NCBI RefSeq assembly: GCF_006345825.1
Contig: NZ_VCIX01000071.1
Location: forward strand, 56,510-120,509
DNA from: Paenibacillus paridis
GTDB lineage: Bacteria; Bacillota; Bacilli; Paenibacillales; Paenibacillaceae
Direction: 5' to 3'
DNA length: 64,000 nt
In this document: piece by piece, positions 62,123 to 64,000 of the stretch
How positions within the stretch are numbered: the stretch's first letter is position 1
Layout: every line of letters begins with the position of its first letter
The notes under the pieces: model-generated
What the model was told of the DNA's origin: nothing
What the model saw: only the letters and a program-made list of their open reading frames with translations
Database searches by the model: none
Translations under genes and position numbers: made by a program

Positions 62123-62800
62123 CTACCAGCGAATCTGCCTAATCAGATAGGACAGCTCCCTCTGCCGTTCGAGCTCCATAGGCCACTGAGGCAGCTCCAG
62201 CAAAATCCGCTCCAGGCTCGTATATCCTTTAGCCAAGCCGTTCAATCGCGCGGCTATCGTCGAGTCCACAAGCTCAGCTTCCGTTGCATAGATCCGGCTC
62301 AGCTTCTCCATGACATCAGGATAACGCTTCAAATAATACTTCTGATGCCTCTCCTCCGCGCGATGAAATGCCGAATAAGGAACGATCTCCGTATCCAGCT
62401 CTCCTTTTCCCTGCTCCTTCCGTTGCTGAAGCACCTGTTCAACGGATTCCAGCTGCCGCTCATCGGCATATAGCAGAAGCGATTGATATTGCCGTCCTTT
62501 ATAGTCGTTAATGTTAGCTGGCTTGTGACCATCCCAAAACCTAACAAGAATCTCTTCCAAGCGGATGACGCTGGGCAGAAACTCGAGCTGAACCGTTTCC
62601 GTATGATCGCCCATTTCACGATAAGTAGGCTGGCTAGTCGTACCTCCAGCATAACCAGTACGCGTACGGATCACACCGGGCAAATGGCCAAATAAAGCTT
62701 CCGGACTCCAAAAACAGCCCATGCCAAGCGTTACCGTCTGAAGCTCGCTATTCGGAAATATAGGCTCCATCGCATTCAGTCCTTCATTAGAATGATCCAT
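62123..62800 (-). CDS. msrA: Peptide-methionine (S)-S-oxide reductase
   Basis: A 225-residue MsrA with the catalytic GCFW motif (GMGCFWSPEALFG), then GVIRTRTGYAGG and GDHTETVQLEF. The last block is QYQSLLLYADERQLESVEQVL. The usual GHTE region is GDHTE here and the loop after it is unlike the classic HDPT NRQG. GAGGCGG precedes the ATG. It repairs oxidised methionine in proteins. Confidence 0.93.
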   Translation of the reverse strand: MDHSNEGLNAMEPIFPNSELQTVTLGMGCFWSPEALFGHLPGVIRTRTGYAGGTTSQPTYREMGDHTETVQLEFLPSVIRLEEILVRFWDGHKPANINDYKGRQYQSLLLYADERQLESVEQVLQQRKEQGKGELDTEIVPYSAFHRAEERHQKYYLKRYPDVMEKLSRIYATEAELVDSTIAARLNGLAKGYTSLERILLELPQWPMELERQRELSYLIRQIRW

Positions 62801-62936
62801 ACTGCCGCCTCGCTTTCCGTGTAAGTTTTGTTCCTGTTCCTTAAGTATTTTAATGCCGGGGTGAAAAAAAGCGAATGCTATGCTACAATACTAAAATTGC
62901 AAAGGGTTTTATTACAGGGAGGCTTATTGAATCACC

Positions 62937-63572
62937 ATGCTTATAATTGGAATCGCCGGCGGCACCGGATCCGGCAAAACAACGGTTGCCCGTTCCGTCA
63001 TCGACCGTCTAGGGTCAGACAAAGTAACGTTCATATCCCAGGATAATTACTATAAAAATCCCGTTAATCTTAGCTTAGCCGAACGCGAACGGATTAATTA
63101 CGACCACCCTCTCGCCTTCGATATCGAGCTGCTGGTCCGCGACCTCCTGCTGCTTCGCGAGGGCCGGACCGCGTACGCGCCCGTATACGATTTTACCATT
63201 CATGCCCGTTCGGCAAGTGAGACGGTCGAGCTACGGCCTAACAATATCGTCATTCTCGAAGGACTGCATGTGCTTGCCGAGGAGGATATCCGCAAGGCGC
63301 TCGACATCAAGGTATTCGTCGACACAGACCCGGATGTGAGGATTCTCCGCCGCGTACTGCGGGATATTGAAGAACGCGGCAGAACCATCCAATCCGTTCA
63401 TGACCAATACTTGAATACGGTGAAGCCGATGCACGAAGCCTTTGTTGAGCCCTCCAAAAAATACGCCGACCTGATCATTCCCGAAGGCGGCCACAACGAG
63501 GTAGGCATTCAGCTCCTGTCAATCCTCACGGAGAGATACTTGCTCGATGGGCCGGATTCGCTTAAATCCTAG
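62937..63572 (+). CDS. udk: Uridine kinase
   Basis: A 211-residue kinase that phosphorylates uridine or cytidine in pyrimidine salvage. The P-loop is GIAGGTGSGKTT. Other blocks are SQDNYYK, YDHPLAFD, ILEGLHVLAEEDIRKALDIKVFVDTDPDVR and PSKKYADLIIPEGG. The length is normal. The start follows GGGAGG at 14 bases, rather far. The decayed copy at 34396-34722 shares its ends. Confidence 0.95.
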   Translation: MLIIGIAGGTGSGKTTVARSVIDRLGSDKVTFISQDNYYKNPVNLSLAERERINYDHPLAFDIELLVRDLLLLREGRTAYAPVYDFTIHARSASETVELRPNNIVILEGLHVLAEEDIRKALDIKVFVDTDPDVRILRRVLRDIEERGRTIQSVHDQYLNTVKPMHEAFVEPSKKYADLIIPEGGHNEVGIQLLSILTERYLLDGPDSLKS

Positions 63573-63665
63573 CAGCGATGCGCACAAACCTATCCAAGCA
63601 TGATTAAGAACAACGCTATAGAAGTACCAAGCCTCGCTCGTTTTATGAATACTGATTGCCAAATA

Positions 63666-63714
63666 AGGACTTATCCGGTACGCAGCTTTGCTGTTTAGTG
63701 GATAAGTCCTATTT
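63666..63714 (+). terminator. Intrinsic terminator after udk
   Basis: Arms AGGACTTATCC (63666-63676) and GGATAAGTCCT (63700-63710), followed by ATTTT. Confidence 0.75.
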
Positions 63715-63780
63715 TAAATAGCTTGATCTTCAACATAGCTGCTCACCATGAGCAAAACGAGATAAGCTAGTTCAACTTAT

Positions 63781-63916
63781 ATAACTGGAATTTCTCCCTC
63801 TAATTCAGGGAGTTTTGGACCTTTGAGGCATTTAGAAGGAATTTATCCGGCTATTCCTATCCAATCAGCTTATATTGACGTGTAACGGCTGAATTAACAG
63901 GAAAAATTCCACTAGC
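63781..63916. repeat. 186-bp symmetric intergenic element, copy III (partial)
   Basis: Modules at 63781 and 63832 (forward) and 63894 (reverse), spaced 51 and 62, as in copies I and II. The fourth module, expected near 63945, is not recognisable. It lies in the gene-free end of the window; nothing else was seen between 63720 and 64000. Confidence 0.8.
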
Positions 63917-64000
63917 GTTGCATTAAACCTGTCCTAGTCTTGTAGGTATCTAAGTTTGTTCAATAATTCACAAACTTTCAAGTTTCAAATAAGTAAAAAA

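Overview
The window looks like a chromosomal segment of a Paenibacillus-like member of the Bacillales. The evidence is the pairs of YesM-type histidine kinases with YesN-type AraC response regulators, the Lpl-type and CUT1 sugar importers, GGAGG ribosome binding sites with several GTG or TTG starts, a T-box before thrS, and genes such as ccdC, hflX and a SNF2 helicase pair. No rRNA, tRNA, CRISPR array, phage block or transposase was seen. Species-level assignment is not possible from the text alone.

Regions. (1) 1-8.7 kb, minus strand: a glycan-uptake locus with response regulator, histidine kinase, two permeases, a lipoprotein binding protein and a glycosidase that runs off the left edge. 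(2) 8.8-13.5 kb: T-box-controlled thrS, an AraC regulator and a pyruvate kinase with altered potassium ligands. (3) 13.5-14.9 kb: a gene-free tract with three kinds of repeat. (4) 16.6-30.6 kb: a fucoside-utilisation locus with a divergent two-component system, a CUT1 importer, an AraC regulator, GH29 and GH95 fucosidases, an oxidoreductase and an unassigned putative hydrolase. (5) 31-43 kb: mixed housekeeping and accessory genes, including a MerR/MFS efflux pair, a decayed uridine kinase, NADAR, SUFU-like, CDF, a phosphodiester glycosidase with a glycosyltransferase, and a deacetylase-like protein lacking key residues. (6) 43.3-46.3 kb: two adjacent exported repetitive proteins. (7) 46.8-53 kb: a nickel/peptide-type ABC importer divergent from a methyltransferase, with a Zur-like operator between them. 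(8) 53-63.6 kb: a histidine kinase, a SNF2 helicase with its partner, hflX with a long leader, an aldo/keto reductase, msrA and udk.

The strongest leads are as follows. The Zur-type box at 52185-52199 sits over two opposed promoters and suggests a zinc-starvation module that couples a NikA-type importer to a methyltransferase. The roughly 400-nt hflX leader carries a 13-codon peptide with an Arg-x-Arg motif followed by intrinsic terminators, the layout of antibiotic-responsive attenuation. A 186-bp symmetric intergenic element (modules in forward-forward-reverse-reverse order with conserved spacing) occurs three times. A secreted protein carries nine near-identical 45-residue repeats beside a second repetitive exported protein. 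The unassigned 553-residue protein inside the fucoside locus may be a new glycosidase type.
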